64,000 nucleotides of DNA from Chthonomonas sp. UBA2785. Its GTDB lineage: Bacteria; Armatimonadota; Fimbriimonadia; Fimbriimonadales; Fimbriimonadaceae. The stretch is taken from the NCBI GenBank assembly GCA_002352215.1, contig DEIB01000038.1, forward strand, positions 191,561-255,560, in the 5' to 3' direction. Under the pieces are notes generated by a model that saw only the letters and a program-made list of their open reading frames with translations, was not told the origin of the DNA and did not search any database. The position numbers and the translations under genes are program-made. Numbering within the stretch: the first letter of the stretch is position 1; every line of letters starts with the position of its first letter. Below, in pieces: positions 41,332-50,119 of the stretch.

Positions 41332-42786
41332 TTAGTCGTCCGCGAAGTTCTGACGTCGCTTGCTGCGCCAGTAGTCTTCCTTGTCCTCGTTCGCCAAGCT
41401 CCAGAAGCGCGTGAGCGAGGGCTGGAAGCCCAGCAGCACCGTACCAGTAGCCCCGTTACGGTGCTTACCGACGATAATCTCGGAGACCTCGGTGTGCTCG
41501 GGATTCTCTTGGAAGTCCTCGCCCCCGCCTTCTTCCTTCTGCCGGTAGTACTCGTCGCGGTAGATAAAGGCCACGAGGTCGGCGTCGGCTTCAATGGAGC
41601 CCGATTCGCGTAAGTCGCTGAGTTGCGGGCGCTTGTTCGGCCTCTTCTCCACTTCGCGGCTGAGCTGAGAAAGGGCGATGACGGGCACTCGTAGTTCACG
41701 CGCCATCAGCTTAAGCCCCCGAGCGATTTCCGATACCTCTTGCACGCGGTTATCGCTGCCCCGCTGAGCCCGCATGAGCTGGAGGTAGTCCACGATTACG
41801 AGAGCCAGCCGCCCGCCTTGGGGGTCCAGTTCGTCGCGGCGCACCCGGTCATCCAGGTCCATCTGCAAGCGGCGGCACCGCGCAATCATGTCGAGAGCGC
41901 TGAGCTGAGAGGTGTCGTCAATAAAGATCGGCAGGCTCACCAACTGCTCGGCGGCTACGATGATCTTGTCGTAGCTCTCGGTGGAGAGTCCCGTGCGGCG
42001 CATGTCCTCAATCGGCACGGTGGAGAGCATCGAAATCAGGCGCTGCACCAGTTGCTCGCCCGGCATTTCCAAGTTAAACACGGCCACCGCGCCGTTGCCT
42101 GTGCGCGCAATGTTCATGGCGAAATTCATCACCAAAGAGGTCTTCCCCATCGCCGGGCGAGCGGCCAGAATCACCAAGTCGCCGGGACTAAAACCGGTGG
42201 TGAGACGGTCCATGTCTGGGTAGCCCGTCGTCAGGCCGGCCACCGCCCCGGTGCTCGACATCAGCGCCTCAATGCCATCAAAGAACCGATTGGCGAACAT
42301 GCTGAGCGGCTGGAAGTAATCCGCCCGGTCGCCGGCTTTGAGGTCGTAAACCAGCTTCTCCGCGGTTTCCACCTTCTTGTCGATGCTGGAGTTGGGGTCG
42401 AAAACCACTTTATGGATCTCGGCGCTGGCCTCCAGCAAGCGCCGCAGCTTCGAGCGGTCGCGGACGATGCGGGCATAGTCCACTGCGCTGGCCGCGCTCG
42501 GCACGTCGTCCACCAGGCGCACCAGATACGACACCCCGCCGATGTCCTCCAGGCGACCATTGGACATCAGCGTGTCACGCATCGTCACCAGGTCCACCGT
42601 CATGCGACGGCGCACCAGTTCGATCATCGTCGAATAAATCTCTTGGTGGACCGGCAAGTAGAAGTGGTGCGGTTCCAGCACCTGCGAGACTTCTTGCACC
42701 GCCGTGGCGCTCAGCATCATGGCGCCCAAGACGGCCATCTCGGCTTCTTCGTTATGAGGAGGCACGCGATCTTGCAAATCCGCCAT
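41332..42786 (-). CDS. dnaB: replicative DNA helicase DnaB
   Basis: 484 residues. The N-terminal primase-interacting domain (PPHNEEAEMAVLGAMMLS, YLPVHQEIYSTMIELV) is followed by a RecA-like ATPase: Walker A AARPAMGKTSLVMNFAMN, then VAVFNLEMPGEQLVQRLIS, VIVDYLQLM, ALSQLSREVEKRPNKRPQLSDLRESGSIEADADLVAFIYRDEYY. It unwinds DNA at the fork. The ATG at 42786 is preferred over an in-frame TTG at 42807, because ADLQDRVPPHNEEAE is the usual start. No intein. Confidence 0.97.
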   Translation of the reverse strand: MADLQDRVPPHNEEAEMAVLGAMMLSATAVQEVSQVLEPHHFYLPVHQEIYSTMIELVRRRMTVDLVTMRDTLMSNGRLEDIGGVSYLVRLVDDVPSAASAVDYARIVRDRSKLRRLLEASAEIHKVVFDPNSSIDKKVETAEKLVYDLKAGDRADYFQPLSMFANRFFDGIEALMSSTGAVAGLTTGYPDMDRLTTGFSPGDLVILAARPAMGKTSLVMNFAMNIARTGNGAVAVFNLEMPGEQLVQRLISMLSTVPIEDMRRTGLSTESYDKIIVAAEQLVSLPIFIDDTSQLSALDMIARCRRLQMDLDDRVRRDELDPQGGRLALVIVDYLQLMRAQRGSDNRVQEVSEIARGLKLMARELRVPVIALSQLSREVEKRPNKRPQLSDLRESGSIEADADLVAFIYRDEYYRQKEEGGGEDFQENPEHTEVSEIIVGKHRNGATGTVLLGFQPSLTRFWSLANEDKEDYWRSKRRQNFADD

Positions 42787-42895
42787 GGGGATTTCACTAT
42801 GCCCCAAATCTCGGCTCGCCTCAGCGCTCCGTAGGGCAAGGACTTCTAGATTTTCGGGGAAACCCCGGGGAAAGGTGGCGCGTCATTGAACTCGT

Positions 42896-43825
42896 ATGGC
42901 TTTGACGACCACTCTTCTTGCTCTTGCGCTCCAAGGTGCTGCGGCGCACCCCGGCGGACTTACCTCCCTGGCCGAGCGCCCGGACAGCCGGGTGATTGCC
43001 TCCGCGGGCTGGGACAACGCCATCCGCGTGTGGAAGATGCCCGAGGGCACCCTGCTGCGCACCCACCGAGGGCACACGGATCACATCACCGGCCTGGCCT
43101 ATAGCGGCGACGGCAAGATCCTGGTGAGCAGCAGTGGCGACGGCACCATCCGCGTGTGGGATGGCGAGAGCAACCGGGCCCTGGGCAGCATCCGGGGTGG
43201 TACGAGCTTCTTGAGTGGCGTGGGCATCTCCCCCGATGGCCGGACGATTTTTGCCTCGGGCTACGATAACCGCGTGAAGAGCTGGCGCTGGCCGAACCCG
43301 GGCAGCCCGGTGGTGCACATCCAGATGCCGAGCGACGCCTACGATATGGCGCTGAGCAGCGATGGCCTTTACGTGGCCGCCGTGGGGCCGGATGCGGGCA
43401 TTCGGGGGACCGCTACGCGCACCCGCAACGCCGTGCCGCCCAACGATTTTGAAGGCCAGGCCACGCGGGTCAAGTTCCAGCGCGGCGGCCACTGGGTGGT
43501 GGCGTCGACGATGGGCGAACAGGTCTTGGGCTGGAATCTGCTGGATGGGAAGACTTTCAACGTCAGCGTGCCGGGGCGCGGGCAGGACGCCGACTTTGTG
43601 GGCAACACCCACCTGGCCGTTGTGACCTACGACCGCCAACTCATCCTGATTGAACGCGAGGAGTATCGCATTGAGTCTCGCCTCACGATCCCGGGCACCG
43701 ACGGCCTCGACACCGTATTGATCTCGCGGGACCAGAAGCACGCCTTCATCGGGGACTACCAGGGCCGTTTGTTCCGGGCTGCACTGGGCGATGCCTGGGG
43801 CCAAATCGTCGAGATCAAGCCGTAA
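42896..43825 (+). CDS. WD40-repeat protein
   Basis: 309 residues. A short hydrophobic start (ALTTTLLALALQGAAA) could be a signal peptide. WD40 repeats follow: VIASAGWDNAIRVWKMPEG, HRGHTDHITGLAYSGDGKILVSSSGDGTIRVWDGES, SGVGISPDGRTIFASGYDNRVKSWRW. The later blades are degenerate. It would fold as a six- or seven-bladed propeller acting as a binding platform. It lies 18 bp before the ABC-F gene, perhaps co-transcribed. Confidence 0.75.
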   Translation: MALTTTLLALALQGAAAHPGGLTSLAERPDSRVIASAGWDNAIRVWKMPEGTLLRTHRGHTDHITGLAYSGDGKILVSSSGDGTIRVWDGESNRALGSIRGGTSFLSGVGISPDGRTIFASGYDNRVKSWRWPNPGSPVVHIQMPSDAYDMALSSDGLYVAAVGPDAGIRGTATRTRNAVPPNDFEGQATRVKFQRGGHWVVASTMGEQVLGWNLLDGKTFNVSVPGRGQDADFVGNTHLAVVTYDRQLILIEREEYRIESRLTIPGTDGLDTVLISRDQKHAFIGDYQGRLFRAALGDAWGQIVEIKP

Positions 43826-43843
43826 CCGATAAACTCCGGGGAC

Positions 43844-45742
43844 ATGCTTTTGCGGGTCTCCGGGGTTGCCAAATCCTACGGGGCGGACGTCATTCTGGAC
43901 GACGCCTCGTTCTTTTTGGGTCCCCGCGAGAAGGTGGCTCTGGTGGGCCGCAACGGCACCGGCAAGACCACCCTGCTCAAAATCCTGACCGGCCAGGAAA
44001 CGGCCGACCAGGGCACCATCACCGCCAGCCCCGGCATGCGGATTGCCTATTTGCGGCAGAACGAGGCCGTGACCCCCGGCTCCACTGTGCGGGCCGAGGC
44101 CGAGCGCGGTCTGGGAGAGCGCCTGCACCTGCGCGACCGCTACGAAGAAATTGCAGCCTCATTAGAGCGCGGCACGGCTGAGGAGGGGGCGCTGGAAGAG
44201 TTCCATGAACTCGGCGAGCGCTTGGCCGACTTGGAAGCCTTCGGCACCGAAAACGACCTGCGCTCGGTGCTAGACCGGCTGGGTTTCACGCCCGAAGACG
44301 ACGACAAGAGCACCGACACCCTGAGCGGTGGCCAACGCACGCGCTTGGCCCTGGCCCGAATGTTGTTGGAAGAGCCCGATCTGCTCATCCTGGACGAGCC
44401 GACCAACCACTTGGACCTCAGTGCCACCGAATGGCTGGAAGCCTGGGTGGCGCGCTACCCCGGGGCGGTGCTGCTGGTCAGCCACGACCGCACGTTCCTT
44501 GAGCGCACCGCCGAGCGGTATCTCGAAATTCGAGATCGGCGGGTTTTTGCCTACGACGGCCCCTACGCGCAGTACCGACGCCTTCGGCAAGAAGATCTCG
44601 ACCGGCAAGCCCAAACCGCCGCCCGGCAAGCCGCCGAAATTGCCCAGTTAGATGAGTTCGTGCGCCGGTTCATCAACAGCCAGCGCACCGCCGAAGCGCG
44701 CGGCCGCCGCAAGAAGATGGAACGGCTGATGGCCGAGCAGGTGCAAGCCCCCACCCAAGAGGCGGGCCTGCATTTCGACTTCAGCAAGGTCGCGCGCAGC
44801 GGCGACCAGGTTTACGTCTGCGAGAAGCTGCAGGTGGGTCACGACGGCTTGCCTCTGGCCCCTGCCCTGGATTGGACGGTGCGGTACGGCGAGCGCTGGG
44901 GCATCATCGGCGAGAACGGGGCCGGCAAATCCACCCTACTTAAGACAATGGTGGGCGCGCTGGACCCGGTGACCGGAGCCGTGCGCACCGGCAGTGGGGT
45001 GAGCCTGGGCTACTTCACCCAGGATGCCGTGCAGTTCGACGGTGAGGACACGCCGCTGGATTACATGGTGTGGGAATGCGGCCTGGATGTGGGGCCGGCG
45101 CGGGATGTGCTGGCCAAGTTCTTGTTCACGGGTGATGACGTGTTCAAGCCGATTTCCGCCTTGAGCGGCGGTGAGCGGAACAAGCTACAGTTAGCCGCCC
45201 TTACCATCGCACAACCGAACTGCTTGGCCCTGGACGAGCCTACGAACCACCTCGACATGGACAGCCGCGAGGCCTTGGCCAACGTGCTGAAGCAGTTCCC
45301 CGGCACCTTGCTTTTGGTGAGCCACGACCGGTGGCTGCTGGGCCAGCTTGCGGATTCGGTGTTGGATGTGCGCCGGAGCGGTACTCGACAGTTCTCCGGC
45401 GGTTTCGCCGACTACATGAGCCGCCGGGATGACCTACCCGCCCCGGCCCCCAAGAACGCCAAAGCCGCCCCCACCGAAGCCCCGGCTCCCGCGCTCAGCC
45501 CCCGCGAACTCAGCAAGGAGATCGGACGGCAGGAGAAAGCGGTGCAAGAGGCGGAACGCGCCGTGGAGCACTGGGAAGGCGTGGTCGCCCAGATCAACCG
45601 CGACCTCGAGAACCCCAACCCGGACGAAGTGGCGGCGCTTTGCGAGCGCCACGAAGCGGCCCAAAACGCCCTTGCCCGGGCGATGGACGACTGGGCGGAA
45701 TCGGCCGTGCGATTGGCCGAACTCGAAGCGATGCGCGCCTAA
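43844..45742 (+). CDS. ABC-F family ATPase
   Basis: 632-residue cytoplasmic ABC protein without membrane segments. Two ATPase cassettes: Walker A VGRNGTGKTTLL and GENGAGKSTLL, signatures LSGGQRTRLALARM and LSGGERNKLQLAAL, Walker B LLILDEPTNHLD and LALDEPTNHLDMD. The interdomain linker (FVRRFINSQRTAEARGRRKKMERL) is P-site-tRNA-interaction-motif-like. A C-terminal coiled coil (SPRELSKEIGRQEKAVQEAERAVEHWEGV) is that of Uup/YdiF-type members. ABC-F proteins act on ribosomes. Its stop overlaps the DUF1800 stop by 4 bp. Confidence 0.93.
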   Translation: MLLRVSGVAKSYGADVILDDASFFLGPREKVALVGRNGTGKTTLLKILTGQETADQGTITASPGMRIAYLRQNEAVTPGSTVRAEAERGLGERLHLRDRYEEIAASLERGTAEEGALEEFHELGERLADLEAFGTENDLRSVLDRLGFTPEDDDKSTDTLSGGQRTRLALARMLLEEPDLLILDEPTNHLDLSATEWLEAWVARYPGAVLLVSHDRTFLERTAERYLEIRDRRVFAYDGPYAQYRRLRQEDLDRQAQTAARQAAEIAQLDEFVRRFINSQRTAEARGRRKKMERLMAEQVQAPTQEAGLHFDFSKVARSGDQVYVCEKLQVGHDGLPLAPALDWTVRYGERWGIIGENGAGKSTLLKTMVGALDPVTGAVRTGSGVSLGYFTQDAVQFDGEDTPLDYMVWECGLDVGPARDVLAKFLFTGDDVFKPISALSGGERNKLQLAALTIAQPNCLALDEPTNHLDMDSREALANVLKQFPGTLLLVSHDRWLLGQLADSVLDVRRSGTRQFSGGFADYMSRRDDLPAPAPKNAKAAPTEAPAPALSPRELSKEIGRQEKAVQEAERAVEHWEGVVAQINRDLENPNPDEVAALCERHEAAQNALARAMDDWAESAVRLAELEAMRA

Positions 45743-47220
45743 ACCACGTGGAAGGCGGGTGCCGACCGCAGAGCCTCGAACAATCGGTTCAAACACCCCG
45801 CCTGCCACTGCACGTTGGTGGTGCCAAAGGCCGCCACGGCGTTGATCTCCTTGCTCAAGCCACTCAACGCCAATAGCGTTTCGTCGGGCAATTCGAGGTC
45901 AAAGTAGGCTTCCACGCTCCGCACAATGTCGTCGTCGGTGGCGCGGGGTCGCCCAGCAACAAACTGCACAAAGCGCCGCATGGTGCCGCCGGGGTGCCAC
46001 TGGCCGCTCCCCTTCGGTTCCTCGTTGAACGAGAATGCGAGCCCATAGCGCGAGCGGTGGACCATGCTGCTGGTGCTCACCCAGCCCGGCCCCCAATCCC
46101 AGCCCGCCACACTGGGCGGACGGTAGAGCTCCATCCCCTGCTGCACGCAGTGGTAGTGAATGGCCCCCACCACTTGCCACCAGGGTTCCTGGATGCCATC
46201 GGTCGGCCCGCCCGGGTTGAGGGTTTGTCGGGCGTCTTCGTCTTGTCCAAAGGCTCGGCCAATGGAGATTGTCCACTCGATGGGCGAGAGAACGCGCGCC
46301 CGCCCCGGCGCCCAGAACGAATCGAGGGTGGTCATGGCCCGCAACACCGCCCGCACGTCCCCGCCGGTCTTGGTGTAGGTGGACACCAGGTGGTCAAGGT
46401 CGCGGCTGGGCGGCGTGCCGCCCACAAAGAAGTCCCACAGCTTGCCGCACATGTGTTTCGCGGTGAGCGGGTGATTGGCCAGGTGCCGCGCCAGCTCTTG
46501 CCAGCCGAACTTCCCTTTCAGCCCGACCACGTTCTTCTCGCCGTCGTCGTGGAACACGGGCACAAACCCCACGCCAATCAGCGGGCGTTGCTCCTTGATC
46601 ATCCGGCCCAGGCGCTCCTTGTACGTGGTGCCGCTGCCCCAGGTGTCATCAGTGATGATGAGACCGGTCAAGGCACGCGCCGCGTCTCGCACTTCCTCTT
46701 CCGAATAGGTGCCGATGCCGACCGAATAAAGCTCCAGTAGTTCGCGCCCCAGGTTTTCGTTGGGGTTGCCGCGTCGGTTCTGCTCGGCGTTCAGTTGAAG
46801 CACCAGCGCCGGACTCAAGATCATGAGTTCCAGCACCTGCGGGAACTTCATCCCGGCCACCATGCGGAGCATTTCGAGGTGGTGGTACCAGGCCAGCCCG
46901 TGCTCCACGTCGTTGGCCGTCACCGCAAAGTGGTCGAGATAGAACAGCGCCAGCTTTTCGCGCACCGGGTCGGGCGAGGTGAGCAGGTGGTGGATATGGT
47001 GGCCGATGAAGCGATAAAAGCCCGGCTCGGCGTCTTCTTCCGGCTCCATCTTGTAGGCGCACCGGATCATCGGAAAGTCTTGGCTGGGCACGGGGCCAAA
47101 GCCTAGGAGCGCGTCCAGCGCCTTCTCGTAGCCCATCGAGGCGTAGCGGTCCACCTCGCGGGCACCGCCGCCCAGCCCAAAACGTCGCACCAAAACGCCG
47201 ACCCGATCTCGCGCCTGCAT
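45739..47220 (-). CDS. DUF1800 family protein
   Basis: 493 residues from the ATG at 47220. Conserved DUF1800 blocks are seen: VRRFGLGGGAREVDRYASMGYEKALDALL, LALFYLDHFAV, NENLGRELLELYSVGIGTYSEEEVRDAARALTGL, HPLTAKHMCGKLWDFFVG and PPSVAGWDWGPGWVSTS. The role of these proteins is unknown; they are usually followed by a DUF1501 partner, but here the convergent ABC-F gene ends within the stop codon and no DUF1501 gene is near. TACAAT lies 6 nt before the ATG (leaderless layout); the open frame further upstream to 47298 is therefore probably not translated. Confidence 0.9.
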   Translation of the reverse strand: MQARDRVGVLVRRFGLGGGAREVDRYASMGYEKALDALLGFGPVPSQDFPMIRCAYKMEPEEDAEPGFYRFIGHHIHHLLTSPDPVREKLALFYLDHFAVTANDVEHGLAWYHHLEMLRMVAGMKFPQVLELMILSPALVLQLNAEQNRRGNPNENLGRELLELYSVGIGTYSEEEVRDAARALTGLIITDDTWGSGTTYKERLGRMIKEQRPLIGVGFVPVFHDDGEKNVVGLKGKFGWQELARHLANHPLTAKHMCGKLWDFFVGGTPPSRDLDHLVSTYTKTGGDVRAVLRAMTTLDSFWAPGRARVLSPIEWTISIGRAFGQDEDARQTLNPGGPTDGIQEPWWQVVGAIHYHCVQQGMELYRPPSVAGWDWGPGWVSTSSMVHRSRYGLAFSFNEEPKGSGQWHPGGTMRRFVQFVAGRPRATDDDIVRSVEAYFDLELPDETLLALSGLSKEINAVAAFGTTNVQWQAGCLNRLFEALRSAPAFHVV

Positions 47221-47226
47221 GCTTGC

Positions 47227-47232
47227 ATTGTA
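47227..47232 (-). promoter_or_regulatory. -10 box placed for a leaderless DUF1800 mRNA
   Basis: TACAAT, 6 nt, ATG. Confidence 0.5.
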
Positions 47233-47299
47233 CGACGAAAAGTCGCGGATTGGGCCCTGATTCTTACGGTCCCAGCTGGCGGGACTCTCGCCCCTCAAA

Positions 47300-47326
47300 T
47301 TAGCACTCTCGCCGCTATACTGCTAA
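47300..47326 (+). promoter_or_regulatory. CIRCE operator, groESL copy 2
   Basis: TTAGCACTC, 9 nt, TACTGCTAA. The left arm is perfect and the right arm matches 7 of 9. It lies 30 bp before the groES start; the HrcA repressor is expected to bind. Confidence 0.8.
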
Positions 47327-47356
47327 TCAATCGGGGACTTCCCCGAAGGACAAAAA

Positions 47357-47668
47357 ATGACACTTCAACCGTTGCAAGATCGCATTGTTGTTGAACCCGC
47401 GGCGAAAGAAGAACGCACGGCGGGCGGCATCATCCTGCCGGACACCGCGCAGGAGAAGCCTCTGAAGGGCACCGTGACCGCCATCGGTCCGGGCAAGACG
47501 CTGGACAGCGGCACTGTGGCCCCGATTGACATCAAGGTGGGCGACGTGGTGCTGTACGGCAAGTACAGTGGCACCGAAGTGAACGTGGGCGGCAAGGATG
47601 TCATCATCCTGCGCGCTGACGACGTGCTGGCGGTGCTGGAAAACGCAACCGTAGGAGCGGCCAACTAA
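47357..47668 (+). CDS. groES: GroES co-chaperonin, copy 2
   Basis: 103 residues: MTLQPLQDRIVVEPAAKEERTAGGIILPD, the mobile loop, and VLYGKYSGTEVNVGGKDVIILRADDVLAV, typical GroES. AAGGA precedes the ATG. It has two changes typical of a separate paralogue compared with the 1424-1720 copy. One base separates it from groEL. Confidence 0.97.
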   Translation: MTLQPLQDRIVVEPAAKEERTAGGIILPDTAQEKPLKGTVTAIGPGKTLDSGTVAPIDIKVGDVVLYGKYSGTEVNVGGKDVIILRADDVLAVLENATVGAAN

Positions 47669-47669
47669 C

Positions 47670-49280
47670 ATGCCGGCCAAGGATCTGCGATTCAGCAATG
47701 ACGCCCGCAAGGCGCTGGAAGCCGGCGTCGACAAGCTGGCGAACGCCGTGAAGGTGACGCTGGGCCCCCGGGGTCGCAACGTCATCCTCGAGCGCAAGTT
47801 CGGCAGCCCGACCGTCATCAACGACGGCGTGACCATTGCCAAGGAAATCGAAGTCGAAGACCGCTTTGAGAACATGGGCGCCCAGCTCATCCGCGAAGTC
47901 AGCAGCAAGACCAACGACATCGCGGGCGATGGCACCACCTCCTCGGCGGTGCTCGCGCAAGCCATCTTCAAGGAAGGCGCACGCAACGTGGCCGCCGGTA
48001 GCAACCCGATGCAGATCAAGCGCGGGATTGACCTGGCCGTGGAAGCCATTGTTGAAAACCTCAAGTCGTTCAGCGTGGACGTCAGCGGTCGCAAGGGCAT
48101 GGCCGAAGTGGCTACCATCAGCGCCAAGGACGTCACCATCGGCGAACTCGTGGCGGAAGTCATCGAACGCGTCGGCAAGGACGGCGTCGTGACCGTGGAA
48201 GAAAGCAAGAGCGCCGAAACCACGTTCGACCTGGTGGACGGTCTGCAGTTTGATAAGGGCTACATGAGCCCCTACTTCGTCACCGACCCGAACCGCATGG
48301 AAACGGTGTTCGAAAGCCCGCTCATCTTGTTCTACGAGAAGAAGCTGAGCAACGTGCAGGACATCCTGCCGCTGCTGGAGAAGGTGCTGCGCATGGGCAA
48401 GCCGCTCGTGATCGTCGCCGAAGACGTCGAAAACGAATGCCTCGCCACCCTGGTGCTGAACCGACTGCGCGCCAATCTGCCCGTGGCGGCCGTGAAGGCG
48501 CCGGGATTCGGTGACCGACGCAAGGCGATGCTGGAAGACATGGCCATCGTCACCGGCGGTCAGTTCATCAGCGAAGACCTCGGCCTCAAGCTCGAGAATG
48601 TCCAGCCGGACATGCTCGGCAGCGCCGACAAGGTCGTCATCACCAAGGATTCGACCACCATCGTGGGCGGCAAGGGCGACAAGGCGCTCATTGACGGCCG
48701 CGTGAAGCAGATCGAAGCCCAAATCGAGCGCACGGACAGCAACTACGACAAGGAGAAGCTGCAGGAGCGCCTGGCCAAGATTCGCGGCGGCGTCGCCGTT
48801 GTGAAGGTTGGTGCGGCCACCGAGACCGCGATGAAGGAGCGCAAGGCCCGCGTGGAAGACGCGCTGGCGGCGACCCGCGCGGCCCTGGAAGAAGGCATTG
48901 TGCCGGGCGGCGGTGTCGCCCTGGTGCGCGCCGGTTCGGTGCTCGATAACCTCAAGGTGGATGGCGACGAGAAGATCGGCGTCAATATCATCCGCCGCGC
49001 CATCGAAGCTCCGCTCCGCACGATCTCTGAGAATGCGGGCGTGGAAGGCAGCGTCGTGGTGGAGCGCGTGAAGAGCGCCAGCAATGCGAAGGAAGGCTTC
49101 AATGCGGCGACCCTGCAGTACGAAGACCTGATGGCCGCCGGTGTGGTGGACCCCACCAAGGTGGTTCGCATCTGCCTGCAGAACTCTTCGTCCATTGCCG
49201 GCCTGCTGCTGACGACCGAAGCCGCGATTGCGGAAATTCCGGCGACGGAAGACGAAGGCCACGGCCACCATCACCACTAA
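47670..49280 (+). CDS. groEL: GroEL chaperonin, copy 2, with His-rich C-terminus
   Basis: 536 residues. It starts MPAKDLRFSNDARKALEAGVDKLANAVKVTLGPRGRN-like, with DGVTIAKEIE, AGDGTTSSAVLA, AVKAPGFGDRRKAMLEDMAI and EEGIVPGGGVALVRA. Full length. The tail is ATEDEGHGHHHH where most GroELs end in Gly-Gly-Met repeats that line the cavity floor; His-rich tails occur in some actinobacterial GroEL1 proteins. In operon with groES, under CIRCE. Confidence 0.97.
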   Translation: MPAKDLRFSNDARKALEAGVDKLANAVKVTLGPRGRNVILERKFGSPTVINDGVTIAKEIEVEDRFENMGAQLIREVSSKTNDIAGDGTTSSAVLAQAIFKEGARNVAAGSNPMQIKRGIDLAVEAIVENLKSFSVDVSGRKGMAEVATISAKDVTIGELVAEVIERVGKDGVVTVEESKSAETTFDLVDGLQFDKGYMSPYFVTDPNRMETVFESPLILFYEKKLSNVQDILPLLEKVLRMGKPLVIVAEDVENECLATLVLNRLRANLPVAAVKAPGFGDRRKAMLEDMAIVTGGQFISEDLGLKLENVQPDMLGSADKVVITKDSTTIVGGKGDKALIDGRVKQIEAQIERTDSNYDKEKLQERLAKIRGGVAVVKVGAATETAMKERKARVEDALAATRAALEEGIVPGGGVALVRAGSVLDNLKVDGDEKIGVNIIRRAIEAPLRTISENAGVEGSVVVERVKSASNAKEGFNAATLQYEDLMAAGVVDPTKVVRICLQNSSSIAGLLLTTEAAIAEIPATEDEGHGHHHH

Positions 49281-49304
49281 GCCTCCTTCGGCTTGGTAAG
49301 CATT

Positions 49305-49340
49305 CACCCCCGGACTCGTGAGAGACCCGGGGGTGTTTTT
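49305..49340 (+). terminator. intrinsic terminator of groESL copy 2
   Basis: CACCCCCGG paired with CCGGGGGTG, a 13-nt loop and then TTTTT. Confidence 0.9.
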
Positions 49341-49342
49341 CG

Positions 49343-49930
49343 TTAGTCTTCGGTGAGGACGCGCTGCGCGATCACAGTGGAGCGCGATGGCGCCACCAGG
49401 CTGTTGTCGGGCACATCGCGAAGCACCGTCGAACCGGCGCCAATCACGCAGTTTTCGCCCACGGTCACGCCCGCCCCGATCATCGTGCGGGTGGCGACCC
49501 AGGTGCCGCGTTTTATCAAGATCGGCTTATTGGCATACGCCATCGTGCGGCTGCGGATGCTGTGGCTGGCGGCCGCGATGTACACGTCGTGACCGAGTGA
49601 AACATGGTCCTCGAAGGTCACGGGTTCTAGGTTGAGGATTTCACACCGCTCGCCGATCCAGCAGTGGTCGCCGATGGTGAGCTTCCAGGGCATGTGGATG
49701 TTCACCCGGTTGCGCATCACCAGCCCCTTGCCGACTTTTGCGCCGAACAGACGCAACAGCGAAGCCTTGATACGGCTAGGCCACGGCCAGGGGGAAAGGA
49801 AAAACCAGATCTTGATAAACTGCCATGCCACCTCCTTGAGGAACGAGGCCCCGCGATCAAAATCACCGGGGGTGAAGAGGTCGTTCCTTACGCCTTGATA
49901 TTCGCCTTCTTGCGGGGTGCGGGGCTCCAT
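49343..49930 (-). CDS. WcaF-like left-handed beta-helix acyltransferase
   Basis: 195 residues. After a hydrophobic/aromatic N-terminus (EVAWQFIKIWFFLSPWPWPSRIKASLLRLFGAKVGKG), hexapeptide-repeat strands follow ([LIV]-G-x-x-x-x pattern: LTIGDHCWIGERCEI, VSLGHDVYIAAASHS, TMIGAGVTVGENCVIGAGS). The order and the H-S-I segment match the WcaF/colanic-acid acetyltransferase group that O-acetylates exopolysaccharide sugars. It is a lone gene, with no polysaccharide cluster here. Confidence 0.85.
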   Translation of the reverse strand: MEPRTPQEGEYQGVRNDLFTPGDFDRGASFLKEVAWQFIKIWFFLSPWPWPSRIKASLLRLFGAKVGKGLVMRNRVNIHMPWKLTIGDHCWIGERCEILNLEPVTFEDHVSLGHDVYIAAASHSIRSRTMAYANKPILIKRGTWVATRTMIGAGVTVGENCVIGAGSTVLRDVPDNSLVAPSRSTVIAQRVLTED

Positions 49931-50119
49931 GCGTCTTGCTTTCCTTGCGCAATCATTATGCCAGCCTGGGGCTTACCCCGTATTTCCACCAGGAGTTTGA
50001 AGAGAAATTGCGGGGATTTCACAAAAATCCTCTCACTTAACCCAAATTCGTTGTAACGCGAACTAAAATATCCGTTAGTCAAGGTGCGGGTTCATTGGGC
50101 CCGCCCGGGATGGAATGCA

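Noticed and set aside
49240..49280. His run at the end of GroEL-2 as an affinity tag or assembly contamination
   Set aside because: The codons match the genome's style, the terminator follows naturally, and His-rich GroEL tails are known in nature.
47604..49307. 567-codon minus-strand frame opposite groEL copy 2
   Set aside because: Shadow of groEL; equivalent frames appear opposite groEL copy 1 (240-1427), as expected from shared codon bias.
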